A DNA stretch of 64,000 nucleotides from Chitinophagales bacterium (lineage in GTDB: Bacteria > Bacteroidota > Bacteroidia > Chitinophagales > Chitinophagaceae): contig JAAFIK010000015.1 of NCBI GenBank assembly GCA_013298665.1, positions 1 to 64,000 on the forward strand, written 5' to 3'. Every line of letters starts with the position of its first letter. The stretch's first letter is position 1. Below, one piece after another: positions 1-7,956 of this stretch. The notes beneath the pieces were generated by a model. It was not told where the DNA came from, searched no databases, and saw nothing but the letters and a program-made list of their open reading frames with translations. A program made the position numbers and the translations under genes.

Positions 1-66
1 CCCCTCCTGCTGCCTGCAACTTTTTATCCTGCTACCAGAGTACCACATATTTTGTATCTTTTCGCT

Positions 67-1407
67 ATGCAAACAAAAGCCAGGCTTGGCCTCTTCGACT
101 TTACCATGATTGTGGTTACCCTCGTAATTGGTATGGGTATATTTAAAACGCCTGTGAACGTGGCAAAAGCTGCCCCCGACGGGTTTCTTTTCTTTGCCTG
201 CTGGATTGCCGGGGGGCTGGTAGCGCTTTGCGGCGCCCTTACCTATGCGGAAATCGGCAGCCGCTTCCCCGTTACCGGCGCCTATTACAAAGTGTTTTCC
301 TACGCCTACCATCCTTCCGTGGCCTTTGCCGTGAACTGCATCATCCTCATTTCCAATGCGGCTTCACTGGCCGGGGTAGCCCTGATTGGTGCCGAATATA
401 TGGTGAGTTTTTTATGGCCGGGGCGCCTGGATACGGCCACGGTACGCGTCATCATCGCCATTGCATCCATAGTCATCTTTTACGGGGTAAACCTGCTGGG
501 GCTCAAAATGAGTGCACGCACGCAAACCATCCTGGCCATCATCAAGATATCGCTGATCCTGTTGCTGATTGCCCCGCTTTTCTTTGCCCCTGCACCCCCG
601 GAAACGGCAAATGCCCTGCATACCATCAACCCCACCCTGATGGAATACCTCAAGGCATTTGGTATAGGGCTGGTGGCGGTATCCTTTACCTGCGGGGGGT
701 ACCAGCAAACCATCAATTTTGGCGGGGAGGTACGCAACCCGGGTAAAAATATCCCCCGGGGCATCTTTCTCGGTATTGCCATCATCATCACACTTTACCT
801 GCTCATCAACTATGCATACTACAAGGTTATCGGTTTTGAAAACCTGAAAACAGCAACCGGTATTGCAGCCCTGATGGCCACCAATGTGCTGGGCAGCGCG
901 GCGGGTAAGGTATTGTCGGTACTCCTGTTCCTGTCGGTACTGGCCTATGTTAATGTGCTGCTCATGAGCAACCCGAGGGTGATGCAGGCCATGAGCGAAG
1001 ATGGTATCCTGCCGCGCGTTTTTGCCAAAAGAACCGCAGGCCGCGATGTACTGTTTACCTCACTGAGCGTTTTTGCGGGTATTTGTGTAGTGGTTATTTT
1101 CTGGGCAGAAACCTTTGATAAAATACTCAGCTTTACCATTTTCCTGGATTGCTTCGGTATGGTACTCTCCGCAGCCACCATTTTTGTGCTGCGCCCGCGA
1201 ACCAGGCACCTCGACAATACCGGCATTTACAAAATGCGGTTGTACCCGCTTCAACCCATCATCTTTATACTGGCCTATGTTTTTGTGGGTATCGCCATCG
1301 CGATGGATTATGAAGACAACCACTATGCAGCACTCAAGGGAACAGGGGTGTTGCTGGTGTCGCTGGGTTTGTTTTTTGTCATCCGCCGGTTCCGGGCACA
1401 ACAATAA
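67..1407 (+). CDS. APC superfamily amino acid permease (LAT-like)
   Basis: Inner membrane transporter of the amino acid-polyamine-organocation superfamily, 446 aa, with about 12 hydrophobic segments over its whole length. The first helix carries the family signature GMGIFKTP, followed by a WIAGGLVALCGALTYAEIG stretch and a PVTGAYY motif, as in LAT-type exchangers. The ATG at 67 is preferred over an in-frame TTG at 52 because the family starts shortly before the first helix. The stop lies 5 nt before the next gene, so the two are probably co-transcribed. Pairing with a Cys/Met-type PLP enzyme suggests uptake of the amino acid that enzyme uses; this is inference. The substrate cannot be read from the sequence. 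Confidence 0.9.
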   Translation: MQTKARLGLFDFTMIVVTLVIGMGIFKTPVNVAKAAPDGFLFFACWIAGGLVALCGALTYAEIGSRFPVTGAYYKVFSYAYHPSVAFAVNCIILISNAASLAGVALIGAEYMVSFLWPGRLDTATVRVIIAIASIVIFYGVNLLGLKMSARTQTILAIIKISLILLLIAPLFFAPAPPETANALHTINPTLMEYLKAFGIGLVAVSFTCGGYQQTINFGGEVRNPGKNIPRGIFLGIAIIITLYLLINYAYYKVIGFENLKTATGIAALMATNVLGSAAGKVLSVLLFLSVLAYVNVLLMSNPRVMQAMSEDGILPRVFAKRTAGRDVLFTSLSVFAGICVVVIFWAETFDKILSFTIFLDCFGMVLSAATIFVLRPRTRHLDNTGIYKMRLYPLQPIIFILAYVFVGIAIAMDYEDNHYAALKGTGVLLVSLGLFFVIRRFRAQQ

Positions 1408-1412
1408 CCAAC

Positions 1413-2579
1413 ATGGATATCTCATACATCATCAACGAATTGGGGGAAGACCGGGAGCAATATTTTAATGCCATTGCCCCACCCATCATACAAACGAGCA
1501 ATTTTGCCTTCCGGAAAATGGACGACCTGCGCCAGGCATTTGCCGATGAGTATTCCACCTATCTCTACAGCCGGGGGCTGAATCCTACCGTAGAAATATT
1601 ACGGAAAAAACTGGCAGCGCTGGATGGGGCAGAAGATGCCCTGGTATTCAACAGTGGTGCCGCAGCCATATTTGCTGCCGTACTGGCCAATGTGCAGTCG
1701 GGCGACCATATCGTATCGGTGGATAAGCCCTATACCTGGGCACAACGGATGTTCAACCATATCCTGCCCCGTTTTAAGGTGACCACCACCTATATTGACG
1801 GAAGGGATATTGAACAATTTGAACGCGCCATCCTGCCCAATACAAAGGTGATCTACCTCGAAAGTCCCAACAGTTGGGATTATGCACTGCAGGACCTGCG
1901 GGCCGTTGCGGCGCTGGCCAAAGCGGCGGGTATCGTTACCATCTGCGACAACAGCTATTGTACCCCCCTGTACCAGCAACCGGTTCTGCTGGGTATCGAT
2001 CTGGTACTGCAATCGGCTACCAAATACATCAGCGGCCATAGCGATGTGGTGGCGGGTGTACTCAGCGGCAGCCGTGAGCGGATGGCAAAAATCTTCAACA
2101 GCGAGTACCTTAATACCGGCAGCGGCATACAACCCTTTAATGCCTGGCTGCTCATCCGCGGTCTGCGCACCCTGCCCATGCGGCTCAGTCATATTTCTGC
2201 CACCACTACAAAACTGGTCGCTTTTCTTAAGCAATGCCCCGAAGTGGCCGAAGTAATCTTTCCTTTTGATCCGGATTTTCCGCAATACGAACTGGCCCGG
2301 CAGCAGATGAGCGGTGCCTGCGGGCTGCTCACCATCGTTCTCAGCACCACATCGCTCAACGCCATCCAGCGTTTCTGCGAAGGACTCCGGCACATCAGCA
2401 TGGCCGTAAGCTGGGGCGGGCACGAATCGCTGATTGTGCCCAAATGTGCAGGTATGCCTGCGGGTCAGTTTAACCCCGCCAACCGCGAACACCGGATGAT
2501 CCGCCTGTATGTGGGTCAGGAAGAGCCGGATTACCTGATCAGCGACCTTAAACAGGCCCTGGACGGGATGCATGGATAA
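1413..2579 (+). CDS. Cys/Met metabolism PLP-dependent enzyme (cystathionine lyase/synthase family)
   Basis: Fold-type I PLP enzyme of the trans-sulfuration family (Cys_Met_Meta_PP), 388 aa, a normal length. Visible motifs are YSRGLNPT near residue 50, the DALVFNSGAAAIFAA substrate and PLP phosphate region near 75, YLESPNSW, the PLP-ring aspartate in TICDNSYCTPLYQQP, and the Schiff-base lysine Lys204 in SATKYISGHSDVV. Family members act as cystathionine gamma-synthase, beta- or gamma-lyase, or methionine gamma-lyase; which one applies is not decidable here. It begins 5 nt after the permease gene, so import plus breakdown of a sulfur or hydroxy amino acid is plausible. Confidence 0.88.
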   Translation: MDISYIINELGEDREQYFNAIAPPIIQTSNFAFRKMDDLRQAFADEYSTYLYSRGLNPTVEILRKKLAALDGAEDALVFNSGAAAIFAAVLANVQSGDHIVSVDKPYTWAQRMFNHILPRFKVTTTYIDGRDIEQFERAILPNTKVIYLESPNSWDYALQDLRAVAALAKAAGIVTICDNSYCTPLYQQPVLLGIDLVLQSATKYISGHSDVVAGVLSGSRERMAKIFNSEYLNTGSGIQPFNAWLLIRGLRTLPMRLSHISATTTKLVAFLKQCPEVAEVIFPFDPDFPQYELARQQMSGACGLLTIVLSTTSLNAIQRFCEGLRHISMAVSWGGHESLIVPKCAGMPAGQFNPANREHRMIRLYVGQEEPDYLISDLKQALDGMHG

Positions 2580-2627
2580 TCTCTGCCGTTTATCCTTTAG
2601 TTTTTAGGGCATTACAGTTGTATCTGT

Positions 2628-2635
2628 TACATTTG
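2628..2635 (+). promoter_or_regulatory. Candidate Bacteroidota -7 box (TACATTTG)
   Basis: Perfect match to the Bacteroidota -7 consensus TAnnTTTG, ending only 4 nt before the ATG at 2640. A TTTAG sequence about 20 nt upstream could serve as a weak -33 element. If used, it would give an almost leaderless transcript for the TolC-type gene. Confidence 0.35.
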
Positions 2636-2639
2636 TCGT

Positions 2640-4088
2640 ATGAAAACAAAAACACTTCTGATCATCATAGCAGCCCTGTATGCAGGTACAGTCAGCGCCC
2701 AGGAAAAATGGGGGCTTCTGAAGTGTGTGCAGTATGCCATGGATAATAATATCAGTATCAAGCTGGCAGACCTGCAAACCAATTATGCAGCTCTCCAGGT
2801 CAAACAAGATAAATTGGGGCAGTACCCCAATGTCAGTTTCAGCAACAACTACGGCATGAGTTTTGGTTTGCGTGAAAACCCGACTACGGGTGTATTGTCT
2901 AACCAGCGCTTTGTGAGTACCGGGCTCAACCTGCAAACCAACGTGAGCATTTTCAACTGGTACAGCCGCAAAAACCAGATTGCTGCCGATGAACTGGAAC
3001 TGCTGGCTGCGAGGGCTACGGTAGATAAACAAAAAAACGACATCGCCCTGATTGTGGCCAACCTGTACCTGCAGATACTGCTCAGCAAAGAGCAGGAGAA
3101 AATTGTGGATGTACAGTTGCAGCAGACTTTGGTACAATTAGAGAAGACAAGAAAATTAGTCAACGCCGGCAGTTTACCCGAGCTGAATGCCGCAGAACTG
3201 GAAGCGCAGGCAGCAAGGGATACCGCCAACCTCATTACCGCCCGGGGCGCCACACAGCAAAGTATATTGTCCCTCAAGTCTACCATGAACCTCGATGCTG
3301 CCGCACCCTTTGACATTGATACCCCGCCCGTAGATAAAATATTTGTGGAAGATATTGCCTCGCTGCAGCCTGACGTAGTGTATACCCTTGCCCTGCAGAA
3401 CCTGCCACAGCAGCGGGTAAACGACCTGAAATCCAGGGCTGCGGCAAAAACCAGCCGGGTAGCCTGGGCAGCCATGCGCCCAACCATCGGCGCATTCGGC
3501 AGCCTGTCGAGCAATTATATTTATTTCCGCACACCTTATTATGGGGTACAGGCCGCGGGTCAGGAACAAACCGGAGCCTTTGTTAATAACGGCGGTACCA
3601 TTCTGCCTGTATTGCGCCCCGTATTTACCTCTACGGGTAAGGTAGAGGGCTATATTACACCCGCCCCCTTTTTCAGGCAGCTCAACAATAACTTTGGCCA
3701 GAACATCGGCGTCAACCTCAGTGTTCCCATCTTTAACGGCGGGGCATTACGTACGGGGTATGCGCGCAGCAAACTGAACCTCAAAAACTGGGAGATCGTT
3801 AAAGAACAGGATAACCAGAAGCTGAAGAATGATATCTACCAGGCCTATAATGCCGCAATGACGGCATTGCAGAAATTCAATGCCTCTGCCAAGAGTGTGA
3901 GTACGGCAGAAAAAAGTTTTTCGTTTGCACAGAAACGTTATGCGGTGGGTATGCTGGGTACCTTTGAATTGATCACCAACCAGAACAACCTGTTCCGTGA
4001 AAAACTGCAGCACATCCTCAACCAGTACGACTATGTATTTAAAATGAAGGTGCTGGAGTTTTATAAAGGACAAGGTTTGAAATTGTAA
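2640..4088 (+). CDS. TolC-family outer membrane efflux protein
   Basis: Outer membrane channel of the TolC/OEP family, 482 aa. An N-terminal signal peptide (MKTKTLLIIIAALYAGTVSAQ) is followed by the usual start of the mature protein, with a helical segment from about residue 28 (LLKCVQYAMDNNISIKLA) and long coiled-coil helices in both halves. Its role is to form the exit duct of a tripartite exporter or type I secretion system. The periplasmic adaptor gene follows 53 nt downstream. No inner membrane pump or ATPase gene adjoins the pair, so the partner must lie elsewhere. Confidence 0.9.
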   Translation: MKTKTLLIIIAALYAGTVSAQEKWGLLKCVQYAMDNNISIKLADLQTNYAALQVKQDKLGQYPNVSFSNNYGMSFGLRENPTTGVLSNQRFVSTGLNLQTNVSIFNWYSRKNQIAADELELLAARATVDKQKNDIALIVANLYLQILLSKEQEKIVDVQLQQTLVQLEKTRKLVNAGSLPELNAAELEAQAARDTANLITARGATQQSILSLKSTMNLDAAAPFDIDTPPVDKIFVEDIASLQPDVVYTLALQNLPQQRVNDLKSRAAAKTSRVAWAAMRPTIGAFGSLSSNYIYFRTPYYGVQAAGQEQTGAFVNNGGTILPVLRPVFTSTGKVEGYITPAPFFRQLNNNFGQNIGVNLSVPIFNGGALRTGYARSKLNLKNWEIVKEQDNQKLKNDIYQAYNAAMTALQKFNASAKSVSTAEKSFSFAQKRYAVGMLGTFELITNQNNLFREKLQHILNQYDYVFKMKVLEFYKGQGLKL

Positions 4089-4141
4089 TCAGGAAACTGA
4101 CGCCGGGATATGTAATGATGCCCGGTACAAAAAGTATAGCT

Positions 4142-5536
4142 ATGAGCAAATCGTTGAAATGGATTTTAACCGGAGTTGCCCTTCTGGTAGTAGTACTGGT
4201 GGTTTTAGCGAAGACCGGTGCATTCGGGAAAAAGAGCGGGATAAAAGTAAGTACAGAAAAAGTACAGCGGCGTACCATTACCGAAATTGTGAGTGCCAAT
4301 GGTAAGGTTTACCCGGAAGTGGAAGTAAAAGTGAGTCCCGACATCAGTGGGGAAATTACCCAGTTGACCGTAAAGGAAGGCGACAGTGTAAAAAAAGGAC
4401 AGGTGCTGGCGCGCATTTATGCGGACATCTACAGTATCCAGCGCGACCAGGCTGCTGCGGGCGTATCGCAAAGCCAGGCGCAGGTAGCCAGTTCACAAGC
4501 ACAGGTGGCCAACTCACAGGCCGCGCTCGCCGCGCTGAAGTCTAATGTGGAACAGGCTCAGCGCACCTTCGATATGCAAAAAAAACTGTTTGAAGAAAAG
4601 GTCATCAGCCAGAGTGAGTTTAATGTGGCCGATGCAGCACTGAAAGCCAGTACCGCGAATTATAACGCGGCGGTACAGGGCATACGCGGCACACAGGCTT
4701 CCGTACAAAGCGCACAGGCCTCCGTACAAAGTGCAAAGGCTAACCTCCAGAAAACCAGCAAGGATCTCGGCCGTACGGCTGTTATTGCACCGATGGATGG
4801 TGTGGTAAGCCTGCTCAATGTAAAGGAAGGAGAGAAAGTGGTGGGCAACAGCATGATGGCGGGTACAGAAATGCTGCGTGTAGCCGATATGCAGCAAATT
4901 GAATTGCGCGTGGATGTAAGTGAAAACGATATACCCAAGGTGAAACTCGGCGATAGCGCCAGTGTGGAAGTTGATGCTTACAGTGCCCGTAAATTCAGGG
5001 GTATCGTTACCCAAATCAGCAGCAGTAATAACGGTGCTTCAACACAAAACAGCCTCGCCAATACCAGTAATGATGTAACAAACTATAAAGTATATATCCG
5101 CATACTGCCCGAAAGCTATATGGACCTGATGGGTAAGGGACGTTTTCCGTTCAGACCCGGGATGAGTGCGAGTGCTGATATCCAGACAAAAACGCATACC
5201 AATGTCATCAGTGTACCCATTAATGCCGTCACCACAAGGTTATCGGGCGACAGTACCGGTACTGAGCGTAAAAAAGATGAGAACAGCATGACCAATACAC
5301 CTGCAGTTGATGATAATGATATTGATGTGGTGGCCTTTGTATTACAAAAGGATGGCAGCATCAAAAAAGTACATGTAGAAACGGATATCCAGGACATCAA
5401 TAATATTGAAGTGACCAAAGGGTTGAAAGAAGGCGATGAAGTGATCACCGGTCCTTATGAAGTGGTGAGCCGTACACTTTCTGAAAAATCAAAAGTAAGG
5501 GTGGTGGATAAAAAAGAATTGTTTGATAAAAATTAG
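4142..5536 (+). CDS. Periplasmic adaptor (membrane fusion) protein, HlyD/MacA type
   Basis: Membrane fusion protein of 464 aa. A single N-terminal membrane anchor (about residues 5-25) precedes a biotinyl-lipoyl-like half motif (VSPDISGEITQLTVKEGDSVKKGQVLA), a long Ala/Gln/Ser-rich coiled-coil hairpin (about 100-215), the second lipoyl half (TAVIAPMDGVVSLLNVKEGE), and beta-barrel and membrane-proximal domains. This order is that of MacA/HlyD-type adaptors, which link an inner membrane transporter to TolC. The ATG at 4142 places the anchor directly at the N-terminus; an in-frame ATG at 4115 would add nine residues. The next gene is convergent, ending 6 nt away, so no pump follows. Confidence 0.88.
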   Translation: MSKSLKWILTGVALLVVVLVVLAKTGAFGKKSGIKVSTEKVQRRTITEIVSANGKVYPEVEVKVSPDISGEITQLTVKEGDSVKKGQVLARIYADIYSIQRDQAAAGVSQSQAQVASSQAQVANSQAALAALKSNVEQAQRTFDMQKKLFEEKVISQSEFNVADAALKASTANYNAAVQGIRGTQASVQSAQASVQSAKANLQKTSKDLGRTAVIAPMDGVVSLLNVKEGEKVVGNSMMAGTEMLRVADMQQIELRVDVSENDIPKVKLGDSASVEVDAYSARKFRGIVTQISSSNNGASTQNSLANTSNDVTNYKVYIRILPESYMDLMGKGRFPFRPGMSASADIQTKTHTNVISVPINAVTTRLSGDSTGTERKKDENSMTNTPAVDDNDIDVVAFVLQKDGSIKKVHVETDIQDINNIEVTKGLKEGDEVITGPYEVVSRTLSEKSKVRVVDKKELFDKN

Positions 5537-5542
5537 GCGGCA

Positions 5543-6277
5543 TCAGGGGAACATCGCTTCGGCTCTGGCCACGCTCTCGGTTTTTCCCACATCGATCCAG
5601 CGGTTGTGCTGGTGTTCGTATCCCATAATTTTATGACCGGATGCAAGATCGAGGTACATATCGGTAAGCGAGAATTTACCAGTTTGCCGGATCAGCGGAA
5701 ATACAGCGGGTTCAAAAACCACCACACAACTGTAAGCCATCGGCTGTAAAGCGGTTGCCGGGACAACGATTTTTTCCTCACCCGTTTGGGTATTTCTCCA
5801 GCCACAAAGCCGGTTGCCGGCATCAAATAAGAAATAGCGTGTTGTTTTTCTTTGGGAAATGGCAAAGGAAATCAGGTTTTGCTGCTCCCGGTGAAAGGTC
5901 AGCAGTTGCTGTATATCCAGGTCGGTCAGGATATCTGCGTTTATGGTAACGAATGGCTGGTTGCCCTCCAGCAATGGCCTCGCCTTTACCAGCCCGCCTC
6001 CGGTTTCCAGTACAGCTTCCGTTTCATCGCTGATGGTAACCCGGCTTCCCCAGCCAAAGTTTTGCGTTACAGCGTCAACGATCTGCAGTGCAAAGTGGTG
6101 TACATTTACCACTACATCTGTTATGCCCTGTTGTTGCAGGTATTCGATATTGCGTTGCAGCAGGCTTTTACCGTTTACCATTGCGAGTGCTTTGGGGTGG
6201 TGTTCCGTCCAGGGCTTGAACCGGGTACCCAATCCGGCGGCAAAAATCATGGCCTTGATGGTTGGTTGGTTGGTCAT
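5543..6277 (-). CDS. MurU-like sugar-1-phosphate nucleotidyltransferase
   Basis: NTP-transferase of 244 aa. The nucleotide-binding loop AMIFAAGLGTRFKPWTEHHP is followed by PKALAMVNGKSL, and the stretch ISDETEAVLETGGGLVKA closely recalls MurU, which makes UDP-MurNAc from MurNAc-1-phosphate. The metal-binding Asp is in TINADILTD. It overlaps the upstream kinase gene by one base (TAATG), which implies translational coupling. An AmgK-like kinase next to a MurU-like enzyme is the known arrangement of the anabolic peptidoglycan recycling route of Pseudomonas-type bacteria. The exact sugar remains inferred; mannose-1-phosphate guanylyltransferase is the common alternative annotation. Confidence 0.82.
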   Translation of the reverse strand: MTNQPTIKAMIFAAGLGTRFKPWTEHHPKALAMVNGKSLLQRNIEYLQQQGITDVVVNVHHFALQIVDAVTQNFGWGSRVTISDETEAVLETGGGLVKARPLLEGNQPFVTINADILTDLDIQQLLTFHREQQNLISFAISQRKTTRYFLFDAGNRLCGWRNTQTGEEKIVVPATALQPMAYSCVVVFEPAVFPLIRQTGKFSLTDMYLDLASGHKIMGYEHQHNRWIDVGKTESVARAEAMFP

Positions 6278-7743
6278 TATCCGGTTGTATTCAGGTATTT
6301 TGTTTCGTAAATGTCCTGTGCAATATGCTCCAGTGTCATTTTCACGTTGTACTTATTCCTTAAATGGCGTACCACCGCATCCGCAGCATATACACTGCGG
6401 TGTTGTCCGCCGGTACAGCCAAAATTGATCATCAGGCTTTTAAAGCCACGCTTTATGTAATCTTCCACAGTAATATCCACGGTATTATAAATGTTATTGA
6501 GGAATTCAGGCATCCGGGTACGCTGCTCAAGAAAATCTTTTACGGGCTTATCCCTGCCTGTCAGTTGTTTGTATTCGTCGAAGCGCCCCGGGTTGAGTAT
6601 GCCCCGGCAATCGAATACAAAGCCCCCGCCATTATCGGTTTCGTCTGCCGGATAGCCGTTTTTTTTGTAAGAAAAGCTACTCACTTTTACCACCAGCGGT
6701 GTATCGGGTGTGGCCCGTATGGGGGTAAAGGATTGTATCACTTCTTCACTCACGCAGAGGTCGATCACCTTTTTGAATGCCGGTAATACAATACCTATGC
6801 TCTGGTTGTTGCTGAACCATTGCAGGTTGCTGAGTGCGAGGGGGATACTGGTGAGAAAATGTGCTTTACGTTCAAAGAGGCCACGAAAACCGTAAGCACC
6901 CAGTACCTGTAGTAAGCGGATGAGTACATAACCATTATACTGGCTGCGGAAGACCGCCCTGTCTACCGGTTGCCCGATGATCTGTTCAAAAGCATCCATA
7001 TAATCTTCGAGCAACTGTTGTTTCCATGTATCGGGCAGATTGGCCTTAGCCTGCCAGAGCAGAGATGCTGCATCGTACTGCGGAGCCCCTTTCATACCGC
7101 CCTGGTAATCGATAAAGTGTATGGATCCTTCCGGCCTGACCATGATGTTCCGGCTCTGGAAGTCGCGGAACATAAAATATTTATACTCCGTGTGTGCCAG
7201 ATAGGTACTCAGGGCCTCAAAGTCATCAATCAGTTTTTGTTTGTCGTAAGGCCTGCGCAGGGCATCGAGAAAGTAGTACTTGAAGTAAAGCAGATCGGCC
7301 ATGATGGCCTGTTTACCAAACTCTGTGCTGGTGAGGCATTTGCTGTAGTCCAGGCCTTCATCGCCCGTGATCTGCAGCCTTGCGAGTTGCTGCAGGCTTT
7401 GTTTAAAGAGGCCGTATACGGCGGGGGTAAAGCCCTCGCTTTCGAGGCGGCTGAGCAGGGAAAAGTCGCCAAAGTCTTCCTGGATATAGATACCCGCTTC
7501 TGTATCAGCAGCATGGATGACTGGTACATTCAACCCCTTGCCGGCAAAATGTCTGGAGAAATAGATAAACGTGTCGTTTTCTTTGGCATTGTCGCCATAG
7601 GTGGCAATATACGACCCGCTGCCGGTGTGGAGCCGGTAATAATGCCTTTCGCTCCCCGACTGCGGCAGTTTATCGATCGCATTTACAGTATCGGTACTGA
7701 AACCGGCAAACAGGCGGAGTATTTTTTCGGTAATTGTCTGCAT
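6277..7743 (-). CDS. AmgK-like sugar kinase fused to a RapZ C-terminal domain
   Basis: Two-domain protein of 488 aa. Residues 1 to about 320 form an aminoglycoside phosphotransferase-type kinase, with the catalytic loop FRDFQSRNIM (Asp194, with Phe-Arg in place of the usual His-Gly) and the metal-binding IDYQGGMKG (Asp212). Residues of about 351-465 match the C-terminal domain of RapZ: SFSYKKNGYP, FVFDCRGILNP, LTGRDKPVKDFL and NFGCTGGQHRSVY. In E. coli that RapZ domain senses glucosamine-6-phosphate and binds small RNAs. The kinase is expected to phosphorylate MurNAc or GlcNAc at C1 for the MurU-like partner, whose gene it overlaps by one base. The N-terminal RapZ ATPase domain is absent. Confidence 0.82.
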   Translation of the reverse strand: MQTITEKILRLFAGFSTDTVNAIDKLPQSGSERHYYRLHTGSGSYIATYGDNAKENDTFIYFSRHFAGKGLNVPVIHAADTEAGIYIQEDFGDFSLLSRLESEGFTPAVYGLFKQSLQQLARLQITGDEGLDYSKCLTSTEFGKQAIMADLLYFKYYFLDALRRPYDKQKLIDDFEALSTYLAHTEYKYFMFRDFQSRNIMVRPEGSIHFIDYQGGMKGAPQYDAASLLWQAKANLPDTWKQQLLEDYMDAFEQIIGQPVDRAVFRSQYNGYVLIRLLQVLGAYGFRGLFERKAHFLTSIPLALSNLQWFSNNQSIGIVLPAFKKVIDLCVSEEVIQSFTPIRATPDTPLVVKVSSFSYKKNGYPADETDNGGGFVFDCRGILNPGRFDEYKQLTGRDKPVKDFLEQRTRMPEFLNNIYNTVDITVEDYIKRGFKSLMINFGCTGGQHRSVYAADAVVRHLRNKYNVKMTLEHIAQDIYETKYLNTTG

Positions 7744-7828
7744 ATTGATTTAAAACTGTAAAGTACGGGAAAAGCAGGGAATTTTTTAGTGGCTCCCTGA
7801 AAGGCATATTCAGGTATTGCAGAAACAA

Positions 7829-7859
7829 TTGAGCTTCCCATTAAAATTTCCGATATTTG
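7829..7859 (+). promoter_or_regulatory. Candidate promoter for the S8 protease gene
   Basis: A TTG at 7829-7831 lies 20 nt before GATATTTG (7852-7859), which matches the Bacteroidota -7 box TAnnTTTG at seven of eight positions, with G replacing the first T. The predicted leader would be about 90 nt long. Confidence 0.3.
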
Positions 7860-7956
7860 ACAACGCAAACACGCCTTAATACACTCCACTCTGCTAACTG
7901 TAGTAACCTGCAGCGCTAACAGCAAACCTATTTTTTCAACACAAAAATGAACAAAC

